A DNA stretch of 64,000 nt, from NCBI GenBank assembly GCA_964393405.1, contig CAYMTR010000013.1, positions 1-64,000 on the forward strand. Direction: 5' to 3'. The notes under the pieces were generated by a model, which saw nothing but the letters and a program-made list of their open reading frames with translations, made no database searches and was not told the origin of the DNA. Positions 45,314-54,111 of this stretch are shown piece after piece. A program made the position numbers and the translations under genes. How positions within the stretch are numbered: position 1 is the stretch's first letter; each line of letters starts with the position of its first letter. The stretch is from CAYMTR01 sp964393405. GTDB taxonomy: Bacteria > Bacteroidota > Bacteroidia > Bacteroidales > Prolixibacteraceae.

Positions 45314-46240
45314 ATGGAAATTCACTCAGCTCCAATTCAGGGTTACACTGATTATGCGTACATTAAAGCTCACTTTTCAACAATAGGATGTATTGACTAT
45401 TATTATACTCCCTACTTTTCTGTCGACAATATTCAAAAAATCTCCCGAAGAAAAGGAACTTCTGGGCTATCTGACGATCTGGCTAAAATTATTATTCCGC
45501 AAATTCTGCCCGGAAATATTAACGAGCTTAAAACATTAATATCTTTTATTGGAGGTTTGAATTCATCTGAAGTTAATATAAATCTTGGGTGCCCTTACCC
45601 AATGGCAACAAACAAAGGACGAGGTGCCGCTCTTATAATGAAATATGAGCTGGTCAACGATTTTATTAACTACATTCACGAAAATACTAATTTGAATATT
45701 AGTATTAAATCAAGGATAGGTTTAAAAAACAACGATGAAATTCTTAACTTCCTTGAAAAAGTGAATTCTTCTAAAGTGAAGAATTTTATTATTCATCCCA
45801 GAGTGGCATCCCAATTATACAAAGGAAAAATCCATACTGCCATTTTTAATAAATGTCTCGAATCTTTTCCAAACTGTGATATAATTTATAATGGAGATAT
45901 AACTTCTGTTGATGAATACAACGATTTGCAAAAATTAATCCCTTCCCAAAACAAGTGGATGATCGGAAGGGGAATACTCCAAAACCCTCTCCTTGCATGC
46001 CAAATAAAAACTTCAAAGGCTGAAAACTACTCTCTTAATAACGAAAGATTATTCCTTTTCCTGAATGATCTGATTTCAGAAATAGCATCAGACAGCAACG
46101 ACAAAGGTCATGAATTCAATAGGATTAAGAACCATTTTTTATTTCTGAGTGAGTCAATGCCTGATCCAAGAAGATTTTCAAGGCTAATCAAAAAAACAAA
46201 ATCAACTGCCGAAATTGAATACATATTTAATCACATTTAA
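45314..46240 (+). CDS. dus: tRNA-dihydrouridine synthase family protein
   Basis: A 308-residue TIM-barrel flavoprotein. The start MEIHSAPIQGYTDYAY is the Dus N-terminus and NINLGCPYPMATNKGRGAAL holds the catalytic cysteine and substrate loop; IIHPRVASQLYKG and YNGDIT follow. It reduces uridines in the tRNA D-loop. Length is near the DusB/DusC minimum; the exact target site cannot be told from sequence. It is divergent from the DUF4271 gene. Confidence 0.9.
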   Translation: MEIHSAPIQGYTDYAYIKAHFSTIGCIDYYYTPYFSVDNIQKISRRKGTSGLSDDLAKIIIPQILPGNINELKTLISFIGGLNSSEVNINLGCPYPMATNKGRGAALIMKYELVNDFINYIHENTNLNISIKSRIGLKNNDEILNFLEKVNSSKVKNFIIHPRVASQLYKGKIHTAIFNKCLESFPNCDIIYNGDITSVDEYNDLQKLIPSQNKWMIGRGILQNPLLACQIKTSKAENYSLNNERLFLFLNDLISEIASDSNDKGHEFNRIKNHFLFLSESMPDPRRFSRLIKKTKSTAEIEYIFNHI

Positions 46241-46332
46241 GAGTATTGTTCCTTTCATTAATTTTAAAATATCATTATCGTCCATTCCTAATCCTTAAAT
46301 TGATTAACAGGTCTATCCAATCACAATTTTTA

Positions 46333-46340
46333 TATTTTTG
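46333..46340 (+). promoter_or_regulatory. Probable -7 element for valS
   Basis: TATTTTTG fits TAnnTTTG, 41 bp before the ATG. No T-box or other leader structure could be recognised in the 140-bp spacer. Confidence 0.4.
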
Positions 46341-46380
46341 TAAAATTTTATTTCAAAGAACGCATTAGAAAACTTATTCA

Positions 46381-49011
46381 ATGGAAATACCTAGCAAGTA
46401 CGAATCTGCCTCAGTAGAAGAAAAATGGTACAAATACTGGATGGACAATAACTTCTTCCATTCTGAACCTGACAACAGAGAACCTTATACAATTGTGATT
46501 CCTCCTCCTAACGTAACAGGGGTCTTACATATGGGGCATATGCTCAACAATACAATCCAGGATATACTTGTCAGAAGAGCACGTATGCTAGGGAAAAATG
46601 CATGCTGGGTACCGGGTACTGACCATGCGTCTATTGCTACTGAAGCAAAAGTTGTCGGAAAACTTAAATCAGAAGGTATTAACAAATCTGATCTTTCCCG
46701 CGAAGAGTTTCTTAATCATGCTTGGGACTGGACTCATAAACACGGTGGCATCATCCTTGAACAATTAAAGAAACTTGGCGCTTCTTGCGATTGGCAAAGA
46801 ACTAGTTTTACAATGGATAAAGAAAGATCTGAGTCCGTTATTAAAGTTTTTGTCGATCTATATAACAAAGGTCTTGTTTATCGCGGTGTTAGAATGGTAA
46901 ACTGGGATCCTCTTGCCAAAACTGCTGTTTCAGATGAAGAGGTTATTTATAAAGAAGAAAATTCTAAACTTTACTACGTAAGATATAAGATTGAAGGTTC
47001 AGAAGATGATTGGGTTACTATTGCAACTACCCGTCCTGAAACTATCCTAGGGGATACAGCTGTTTGCGTCAATCCTGCTGATGAACGATTTCATAAACTT
47101 AAAGGAAAGAAAGTTCTTGTACCTCTCGTAAACAGAAGCGTTCCTATTATTGAAGATGATTATGTCGATATGGAGTTTGGTACCGGCTGCCTGAAAATTA
47201 CTCCTGCTCACGATGTTAACGACTACGAGATAGGCATGAGGCATAACCTTCAAACTATCGATACTTTCAACGATGATGGAACCTTGAGTGAAAATGCTCA
47301 ACTACTTGTTGGTGTTGACCGTTTTGAAGCCCGTAAACTAATTATCCCAATGCTTGAAGAGGCAGGAAATTTAGTTAAAACTGAAGAATACACTAATAAA
47401 ATCGGATACTCAGAAAGAACCAATGTTGTTATAGAACCAAAGCTTTCAGCTCAATGGTTCATTGCAATGGAAAAATTGGCAAAACCTGCCCTCGAAGCTG
47501 TAGAAGATGATGACATCGTTTTCTATCCTTCCAAATTCAAAAACTTGTACCGCCACTGGATGAATAATGTTAAAGACTGGTGCATAAGCCGCCAGTTATG
47601 GTGGGGACATCAGATACCTGTTTATTATTTGAACGATGGCAGTTATGTTGTAGCAGAAACTGCTGAGGAAGCACTCGTGTTAGCAAAATCCAAAACAGGA
47701 AATAATAAATTAAAAATAGAGGACCTCCGACAAGATGAAGATGTTCTCGACACATGGGCATCATCATGGCTTTGGCCAATTTCTGTATTCGACGGAATAA
47801 ATGATCCAAAAAACAAGGACATTAATTACTATTATCCTACAAATGATCTTGTTACTGCTCCTGAGATTATTTTCTTCTGGGTGGCAAGAATGATTATTGC
47901 CGGATATGAATTCAGAAATGATAAGCCTTTTAAAAATGTTTATTTCACAGGAATTGTAAGAGACAAACTACACCGAAAAATGTCGAAATCTCTTGGTAAC
48001 TCCCCTGATCCTCTAGATTTAATCCAAAAATATGGAGCTGACGGTGTAAGAGTTGGAATGCTACTTAGTTCACCTGCAGGAAACGATCTATTATTCGATG
48101 AAGCTCTTACAGAACAGGGAAGAAACTTTACTGCTAAAATATGGAATGCTTTCCGCCTTGTTAAATCATGGGAGGTCGACGACCTAATTCCTCAACCAAA
48201 TCATTCAAAGGTGGCTCTTGAATGGTTCGAAAATAAGCTTAGCAATGTCATTAATGAAATGGATGACCATTTCTCAAAGTTCAGGATTTCAGACGCCCTA
48301 ATGCTTATTTACACTACTGTACGCGATGAATTTTCTTCTTGGTTACTTGAAATTGTTAAGCCTCAATATCAAAAACCTATTGATAAAATTACTTACATCA
48401 AGGTTGTCGGTCTTTTTGATAATGTAATGAAAATACTTCATCCATTCATGCCTTTCATTACCGAAGAAATATGGCAACTTTTAGAAGAGAGAAAAGACGG
48501 AGAAAGTATTATGATCTCTCTTATGCCAAAATCAAGTACCGTTGATGAAAATATGCTTGAATCCTTCGAAGACGTAAAAGAAGCAGTAACCGGCATTAGA
48601 AATATCCGTAAATTGAATAACCTTCCATTTAAAGATGAAATCAAACTGTTCGTCAACAAAGGGTCTAAAGGGTATAATTCACATTTCGATTCTATTCTTA
48701 TCAAGCTTTGTAATCTTTCTGAAATCAATTTGGTTAACGAAGATATCAAAGGTGCTGTGTCCTTTCTTGTAAAAACATCAGGATTCTTTATCGAATTAGG
48801 CGAAAAGGCCGATGTTGAAAGTGAACTTAAAAAACTCGAAGAAGAACTCACTTATACGAAGGGCTTTCTGAAATCAGTATTAGGCAAATTGAATAATGAG
48901 AAATTTGTTAATAGCGCTCCCTCTCATATTGTCGACACAGAACGCAAGAAAAAGGAAGACGCCGAAGACAAGATAAAATCACTTGAAGATAGAATTGCTT
49001 CCCTAAAATAG
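46381..49011 (+). CDS. valS: Valyl-tRNA synthetase
   Basis: An 876-residue class I synthetase. The HIGH-type motif is HMGH at 50-53, KMSKS at 533-537, and the editing (CP1) domain lies between, with TTRPETILGDTAV. The C-terminal arm is a coiled coil (EKADVESELKKLEEE ...). It charges tRNA-Val and hydrolyses Thr-tRNA-Val. The length and layout are normal for bacteria. Confidence 0.97.
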   Translation: MEIPSKYESASVEEKWYKYWMDNNFFHSEPDNREPYTIVIPPPNVTGVLHMGHMLNNTIQDILVRRARMLGKNACWVPGTDHASIATEAKVVGKLKSEGINKSDLSREEFLNHAWDWTHKHGGIILEQLKKLGASCDWQRTSFTMDKERSESVIKVFVDLYNKGLVYRGVRMVNWDPLAKTAVSDEEVIYKEENSKLYYVRYKIEGSEDDWVTIATTRPETILGDTAVCVNPADERFHKLKGKKVLVPLVNRSVPIIEDDYVDMEFGTGCLKITPAHDVNDYEIGMRHNLQTIDTFNDDGTLSENAQLLVGVDRFEARKLIIPMLEEAGNLVKTEEYTNKIGYSERTNVVIEPKLSAQWFIAMEKLAKPALEAVEDDDIVFYPSKFKNLYRHWMNNVKDWCISRQLWWGHQIPVYYLNDGSYVVAETAEEALVLAKSKTGNNKLKIEDLRQDEDVLDTWASSWLWPISVFDGINDPKNKDINYYYPTNDLVTAPEIIFFWVARMIIAGYEFRNDKPFKNVYFTGIVRDKLHRKMSKSLGNSPDPLDLIQKYGADGVRVGMLLSSPAGNDLLFDEALTEQGRNFTAKIWNAFRLVKSWEVDDLIPQPNHSKVALEWFENKLSNVINEMDDHFSKFRISDALMLIYTTVRDEFSSWLLEIVKPQYQKPIDKITYIKVVGLFDNVMKILHPFMPFITEEIWQLLEERKDGESIMISLMPKSSTVDENMLESFEDVKEAVTGIRNIRKLNNLPFKDEIKLFVNKGSKGYNSHFDSILIKLCNLSEINLVNEDIKGAVSFLVKTSGFFIELGEKADVESELKKLEEELTYTKGFLKSVLGKLNNEKFVNSAPSHIVDTERKKKEDAEDKIKSLEDRIASLK

Positions 49012-49030
49012 AAGCTTTATATAATAAATA

Positions 49031-49067
49031 AGAGGAGTCTCCCAAAACCGGAAGACTCCTCTTTTTA
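49031..49067 (+). terminator. Terminator of valS
   Basis: AGAGGAGTCT (49031-49040) pairs perfectly with AGACTCCTCT (49053-49062), followed by a T-run, 20 bp after the valS stop. Confidence 0.92.
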
Positions 49068-49085
49068 TAATATAAATTCCACTTA

Positions 49086-50102
49086 TTATAAATCCAGAAC
49101 TGTTACCCAACCATGAGTATCAGGCTCATTACCGTATTGAATATCGAGCAGTTTATTATATAGCTTTAAGCTCTTTTCGCCGGGCTCATCTCCATAAAAG
49201 TAACGTTTATCAAGATCGGCATCATAAATGCTCCTTACCGGTGAAATAACAGCTGCTGTTCCACAAGCACCAGCTTCGCTGAATTCAGACAGCTCTCCTA
49301 CTGCTACAGCTCTTTCTTCCACTTCCATGCCCAAATCAATAGCTATCTGTCGTAAGCTTTTATTTGTAATCGAAGGGAGTATAGAATTAGACTTTGGAGT
49401 CACATACGAATTTCCTTTTATCCCAAAGAAATTTGCCGGACCGCATTCATCTATGTATTTCTTTTCTTTAGCATCAAGGTAAAGAACAGCTGAGTAACCT
49501 TCATCATGTGCTTTAACTCCTGCACACAAGCTGGCTGCATAATTGCCTCCAACTTTTATAGTTCCGGTTCCAAGTGGAGCTGCTCTGTCATAATGACGAT
49601 AAATCACATAGTCGGTAGGCTTAAACCCTTCCTTGAAATATGGTCCAACCGGTGTTACAAAAACTAAAAACAAATACTCGTCAGCAGGTTTTACTCCAAC
49701 TTGTGCTCCTGTTCCTATCAATAAAGGTCTTATGTACAAAGAAGCACCCGACTCATATGGTGGCACAAAGTGCTTGTTTAACTCAATTACTTTATAAACG
49801 GCTTCTTTAAATTTGTCAACAGGAATTTCCTGCATTAGTATACCCCTCGCTGAAGCTTGCATCCTTAATGCATTTTCTTCAATTCTAAACAACCTTATCT
49901 TACCATCCTTACCTCTGTAGGCCTTGAGCCCTTCAAAAGCTTCCTGCCCGTAATGAAGGCATGTAGCAGCCATGTGCATTGATATCTGAGAAGATGATGA
50001 TGTTTCAAGTTCTCCCCATTTGCCGTTTTTGTAATAACAACGTACATTGTAATCGGTATCTCGATATCCGAATCCAAGATTTTTCCAGTCTATATTTTCC
50101 AT
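49086..50102 (-). CDS. ilvE: Branched-chain amino acid aminotransferase
   Basis: A 338-residue fold-type IV PLP enzyme of the eukaryote-like BCAT II group. The PLP lysine is K183 in TIKVGGNYAAS, with EAFEGLKAYRG and GTAAVISPV typical. It interconverts Val, Leu and Ile with their keto acids. It stands alone; the other ilv/leu genes are not nearby. It converges with valS and lies between two terminators. Confidence 0.93.
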   Translation of the reverse strand: MENIDWKNLGFGYRDTDYNVRCYYKNGKWGELETSSSSQISMHMAATCLHYGQEAFEGLKAYRGKDGKIRLFRIEENALRMQASARGILMQEIPVDKFKEAVYKVIELNKHFVPPYESGASLYIRPLLIGTGAQVGVKPADEYLFLVFVTPVGPYFKEGFKPTDYVIYRHYDRAAPLGTGTIKVGGNYAASLCAGVKAHDEGYSAVLYLDAKEKKYIDECGPANFFGIKGNSYVTPKSNSILPSITNKSLRQIAIDLGMEVEERAVAVGELSEFSEAGACGTAAVISPVRSIYDADLDKRYFYGDEPGEKSLKLYNKLLDIQYGNEPDTHGWVTVLDL

Positions 50103-50201
50103 TATATTAATTTGAGTGTCAAATAAAATTCATTTTCTGCAAATTAGCTAAAAGTAAAAATTATGCAATTAACGAAAAGTATATAAATGTCATATTTAAC
50201 C

Positions 50202-50232
50202 AAAAAAAAACCCTGCTTTAAAGGCAGGGTTT
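50202..50232 (-). terminator. Terminator of secDF
   Basis: CCCTGC (50211-50216) with flanking A bases pairs with GCAGGG (50224-50229) and T bases; a U-run follows on the minus strand. It lies 18 bp after the secDF stop. Confidence 0.92.
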
Positions 50233-50249
50233 TTATATATTAAAATTTA

Positions 50250-53200
50250 TTAAGCTCTGCCTTTTTTCAGTTTCCTTTTTTCAACCCAACGCTGCACATC
50301 AAAAGATATTGGTGTGGCAACAAATACTGTTGAATATACCCCGGAAATACAACCTATAAGCATAGCAACTGCGAATCCACGTATCGAAGCTCCACCAAAT
50401 ATTATAATGGCAAGAAGTACCACAATAACTGAAAGTGAAGTATTCAACGTACGACGCAAAGTATGGTTGATTGCATTGTCCATATTGTTTTCTATTGTTT
50501 CTTTTGGATGTAATCCAAGATATTCACGTATCCTGTCATAAATAACCACAGTATCGTTTATTGAAAATCCGATAACTGTAAGGATAGCTGCAATGAATGT
50601 TTGGTCTACTTCCATGTTGAATGGCAACAAGCCGCGGAAAATCGAAAAGAATCCAAGTACTGCAATAGCATCATGCGCTAGGGCTGCAATACCACCCAAA
50701 CTATAATACCATTTCTTAAACCTGATCATTACATATATGAAAATACCAACTAAAGAAAAGAATACTGCAATTAATGCCCCTTTCTTTATATCGTCTGAAA
50801 TTGTAGGACCAACTTTGTTTGAACTCCTGATATAGTTCTGAGTAAAGTTATCTCTAGTGATTTCTCCAACTATAGGTTTTAACCCAGAAAATAACATGTC
50901 TTCAATCTGCATGTCAATTTCCTTATTATTTTCATCAATCTTGAAGTCAGTTGTAATACGTACAGTATTGTCGCTTCCGAAAGTTTTAACTTCAGGTGCT
51001 GACCCAAATTCATCAGCCAATAACTGTGATACCTGAGCAACTTTAACGTCTTCCTTGAACTCAACAACATAAGTACGACCTCCCTTGAAATCAATACCAT
51101 AGTCAAATCCCCTTACAACCATTGATATCAATGATACTCCAATAATTACTCCTGAAATCCAGTATGCAATCTTTCTGTTTTTTATAAACTTATAGTTTGT
51201 CGATTGAAGAATCTTTAAAGCAAATTTCGTAATGAATTTTACATTAATGTTCTTTGAAAGGAAGAATTCCAATATCAAACGGGTTATAAATATTGCTGTA
51301 AACAACGAAGTTGCGATACCAATGATAAGTGTAGTAGCAAAACCTTTAACCGGTCCGGAATTAGATAAATAAAGTATGATACCTGTTATAAGTGTTGTCA
51401 GCTGTCCGTCAATAATTGCAGAGAAGGCATTCTTAAAACCATCGGCAACAGCAAGTTTCAATCCCTTGCCTGCTCTTAGTTCCTCCTGGATCCTTTCATA
51501 TATAAGTACATTCGCATCTACAGCCATACCAACGGTAAGAACCATACCCGCTATCCCCGGTAATGTAAGGACTGCCCCAAATGAAGCAAGAATTCCCATC
51601 ATGAAGAAGAGGTTTACAAGCAAAGCAACATTAGCCACATTACCTGCCTGTCCACTGTACATGAGCATCATGAACAACATTACAAAAATGAATGCTATTA
51701 TAAATGACCACAAACCTGCACTGATCGATTCCTTCCCTAAGGTAGGACCTACAACATATTCTTCAACAATATTAGCCGGTGCAGGCATTTTCCCTGACTT
51801 AAGCATGTTTGCAAGGTCCTTTGCTTCTTCAACTGTAAAGTTGCCTGTGATATTTGAACGTCCTCCTGTTATTTCTGACTGTACAGTTGGATAAGAAACG
51901 ACATAACCATCAAGCGCAATAGCAATTGATTTTCCAAGATTGTCTTTTGTCATTCTTGCCCAAACCTTAGCACCTTCACTGTTCATGCTCATGTTTACTT
52001 CTGCTGAAGCCTGACTTTGTCCGAAATCCTGATTTGCATCAGTGATAACGCCACCATCTAGTGGAGCTTTGCCATCACGAGTTGTTATTTTTAATGCTAC
52101 AAGCTGGAAAAAGACTCCCTTTTCATCAAATGGCTTTAATTGCCAGCTGAGTTTAAGGTCCCTTGGAAGTATCGATTTTTGTTTTGCAAGATTAAGATAA
52201 GTGTTTACAGTAGAAGTATCACTATAATTTGCAATACCAATTACCGGACCAGGGAAAAGTTGTCCTTCATTATTTACATTTGGCGTCAACACAGAAAACA
52301 ATGGGTAATCTGTACTAAGCTCAGACGAAGCATCACTTGGTGATTTGGACTTATCTGTTTCAATTTCATCAAGCAACGAAAGATCATCCTTTTTTTCTTC
52401 AGCTGATGCCTGAGATGTACTGTCTGATAATTCACTCAATAGATCATTTGCTGTGCTTGTATTCGCAGTAGTACCATTTGAACTAGTACTGCTTTTTGTT
52501 CCAATATTCATCTCCTTCAACATTTCGTTGACCTCGAGTAAATACGGATATACTTCTTGGTTCTCAAATGTTTCCCAGAACTCTAGCGATGCAGTCCCCT
52601 GAAGAAGGTTACGTACACGATCTTTATCTTTAACACCCGGAAGCTCAACAAGAATACGACCCCGCTGTGATAACTTCTGAATATTTGGTGAAACAACACC
52701 AAAACGGTCAATACGTGACCTAAGTATATTAAAGGAGTTATCAATAGCTGCATCAGCTTCTTCTTTAATTACTTTAATCACATCATCATTTGTGGAATTA
52801 AATGTGATACGGTCTTTAAGTTCAGGAGTCAGAAAGTTTGCTGCAAGCCTTGCATTAGGATCAATTTCCTTATATGCTTGACCAAAAAGAGTTACAAAAT
52901 CTTCCTGGCTGTTTTTTTGCTTCAACTGAGCCATTCTGATCGCCGAATTGAAAGTCGAATCCTTACTATAATTTGACAATGCTCGAACCAAATCTACAAC
53001 CGAAATCTCGAGCGTTACATTCATACCACCCTTTAAGTCAAGCCCAAGGTTAATCTCCTTTTGCTTTACTTCTTTGTAAGTGTATTTACGTATCCCAAGA
53101 AAATTATAGACTGTCTCTCCTGACATGGAATCGAGATAGTGAAATTCCTTCTTCTCATTTCCTTTTGCAATCTGGGCTGCCTTTTTCTCAACCCGCGACG

Positions 53201-53282
53201 AAACAAAGGTAAATGACAAATAATATATACATACCAAGGCTAATAAAATTGAAAATAGCCTTACAACGCCTCTATTACGCAT
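50250..53282 (-). CDS. secDF: SecD-SecF fusion protein
   Basis: A 1010-residue membrane protein. SecD part (about 1-640): LGLDLKGGMNVTLE, a periplasmic P1 domain and six helices with GMAVDANVLIYERI. SecF part (about 690-1010): GIDFKGGRTYVVEF and VIGFSINDTVVIYDRI. It uses the proton gradient to pull proteins out of the Sec channel. Residues about 262-326 are a Ser/Thr/Asp-rich, low-complexity insert in the SecD periplasmic region. Fusion of the two is common in Bacteroidota; the insert length is unusual to me. Confidence 0.95.
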   Translation of the reverse strand: MRNRGVVRLFSILLALVCIYYLSFTFVSSRVEKKAAQIAKGNEKKEFHYLDSMSGETVYNFLGIRKYTYKEVKQKEINLGLDLKGGMNVTLEISVVDLVRALSNYSKDSTFNSAIRMAQLKQKNSQEDFVTLFGQAYKEIDPNARLAANFLTPELKDRITFNSTNDDVIKVIKEEADAAIDNSFNILRSRIDRFGVVSPNIQKLSQRGRILVELPGVKDKDRVRNLLQGTASLEFWETFENQEVYPYLLEVNEMLKEMNIGTKSSTSSNGTTANTSTANDLLSELSDSTSQASAEEKKDDLSLLDEIETDKSKSPSDASSELSTDYPLFSVLTPNVNNEGQLFPGPVIGIANYSDTSTVNTYLNLAKQKSILPRDLKLSWQLKPFDEKGVFFQLVALKITTRDGKAPLDGGVITDANQDFGQSQASAEVNMSMNSEGAKVWARMTKDNLGKSIAIALDGYVVSYPTVQSEITGGRSNITGNFTVEEAKDLANMLKSGKMPAPANIVEEYVVGPTLGKESISAGLWSFIIAFIFVMLFMMLMYSGQAGNVANVALLVNLFFMMGILASFGAVLTLPGIAGMVLTVGMAVDANVLIYERIQEELRAGKGLKLAVADGFKNAFSAIIDGQLTTLITGIILYLSNSGPVKGFATTLIIGIATSLFTAIFITRLILEFFLSKNINVKFITKFALKILQSTNYKFIKNRKIAYWISGVIIGVSLISMVVRGFDYGIDFKGGRTYVVEFKEDVKVAQVSQLLADEFGSAPEVKTFGSDNTVRITTDFKIDENNKEIDMQIEDMLFSGLKPIVGEITRDNFTQNYIRSSNKVGPTISDDIKKGALIAVFFSLVGIFIYVMIRFKKWYYSLGGIAALAHDAIAVLGFFSIFRGLLPFNMEVDQTFIAAILTVIGFSINDTVVIYDRIREYLGLHPKETIENNMDNAINHTLRRTLNTSLSVIVVLLAIIIFGGASIRGFAVAMLIGCISGVYSTVFVATPISFDVQRWVEKRKLKKGRA

Positions 53283-53330
53283 TTTTTTTAAATTTTATTA
53301 ATTCTTCTACAAGATTTTTAAACTGAACGG

Positions 53331-53338
53331 CAAATATA
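53331..53338 (-). promoter_or_regulatory. Probable -7 element for secDF
   Basis: TATATTTG on the minus strand fits TAnnTTTG, 49 bp before the start codon. No -33 match. Confidence 0.35.
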
Positions 53339-53389
53339 TCTTTTTTTTGTTTAACGTTAATTCATAATTATAAATTCTTTAGGAGAACT

Positions 53390-53422
53390 CTTGTTCTTGC
53401 ATCATTTTTTTCCTTAGCTTTG
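53390..53422 (+). promoter_or_regulatory. Probable promoter of the ElbB-like gene
   Basis: CTTG (53390-53393) and TAGCTTTG (53415-53422), fitting the -33 TTTG and -7 TAnnTTTG consensus with a 21-bp spacer, lie 26 bp before the ATG. Confidence 0.55.
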
Positions 53423-53448
53423 ATATAGAGAATTTTAAATTTAGGGAG

Positions 53449-54102
53449 ATGAGGCATAAGAAGTTTGCTGTTGTGCTTGCAGGATGCGGGGTACAGGATG
53501 GTTCTGAAATTCATGAAGCAGTTCTAACATTGCTTGCTATTGATAAATCTGGTTCTACATATGAGTGCTTCGCTCCTGATGTAAACCAATATCATGTAAT
53601 AGACCATGTTACAGGAAAATCCGTAAAAGAATCAAGAAATATTTTTAGCGAATCTGCCAGAATTGCAAGAGGGGAAATTAAAAAATTATACGAATTCAAC
53701 CCTTCTCATTTCGACGCAATAATATTCCCCGGCGGATTCGGGGTGGCAAAAAACCTGTTCACTTTTGCAATAGACGGACCCGATTGCTTGGTTAATCCTG
53801 AAACTGAAGAATGTATTATTTCTGCCCATGAAGCAGGATTACCTATTGGAGCAATTTGTATTTCTCCTCTATTAATTACACGGGTACTCGGACTCGGAAC
53901 TGTTACTATCGGTAATGATATTAATACTGCAAATGCTGTTGAAAGCCTGGGTGGTACTCACCTTAATTCCGAAAGAGATGATATTGTTATCGATAATGAG
54001 AATAAAATAGTCTCTACTCCCGCTTATATGCTTAATTCACCAATAAGCATTGTTGCCAAAGGAATTGAAAACCTTGTTAATGCCCTTTATGAACTGATGT
54101 AA
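53449..54102 (+). CDS. elbB: ElbB-like DJ-1/PfpI family protein
   Basis: A 217-residue flavodoxin-like protein of the ElbB group. The start KKFAVVLAGCGVQDGSEIHE, IIFPGGFGVAKNL and the nucleophile elbow GAICISP with C137 match ElbB (a glyoxalase III-like isoprenoid-related protein in E. coli). The activity may be methylglyoxal-type deglycase or glyoxalase; the physiological substrate is unclear. It is divergent from secDF. Confidence 0.9.
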   Translation: MRHKKFAVVLAGCGVQDGSEIHEAVLTLLAIDKSGSTYECFAPDVNQYHVIDHVTGKSVKESRNIFSESARIARGEIKKLYEFNPSHFDAIIFPGGFGVAKNLFTFAIDGPDCLVNPETEECIISAHEAGLPIGAICISPLLITRVLGLGTVTIGNDINTANAVESLGGTHLNSERDDIVIDNENKIVSTPAYMLNSPISIVAKGIENLVNALYELM

Positions 54103-54111
54103 TTATATTTC

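Noticed and set aside
51376..51894. A 172-codon plus-strand open frame inside secDF
   Set aside because: Antisense to conserved SecD membrane helices, with no recognisable domain.
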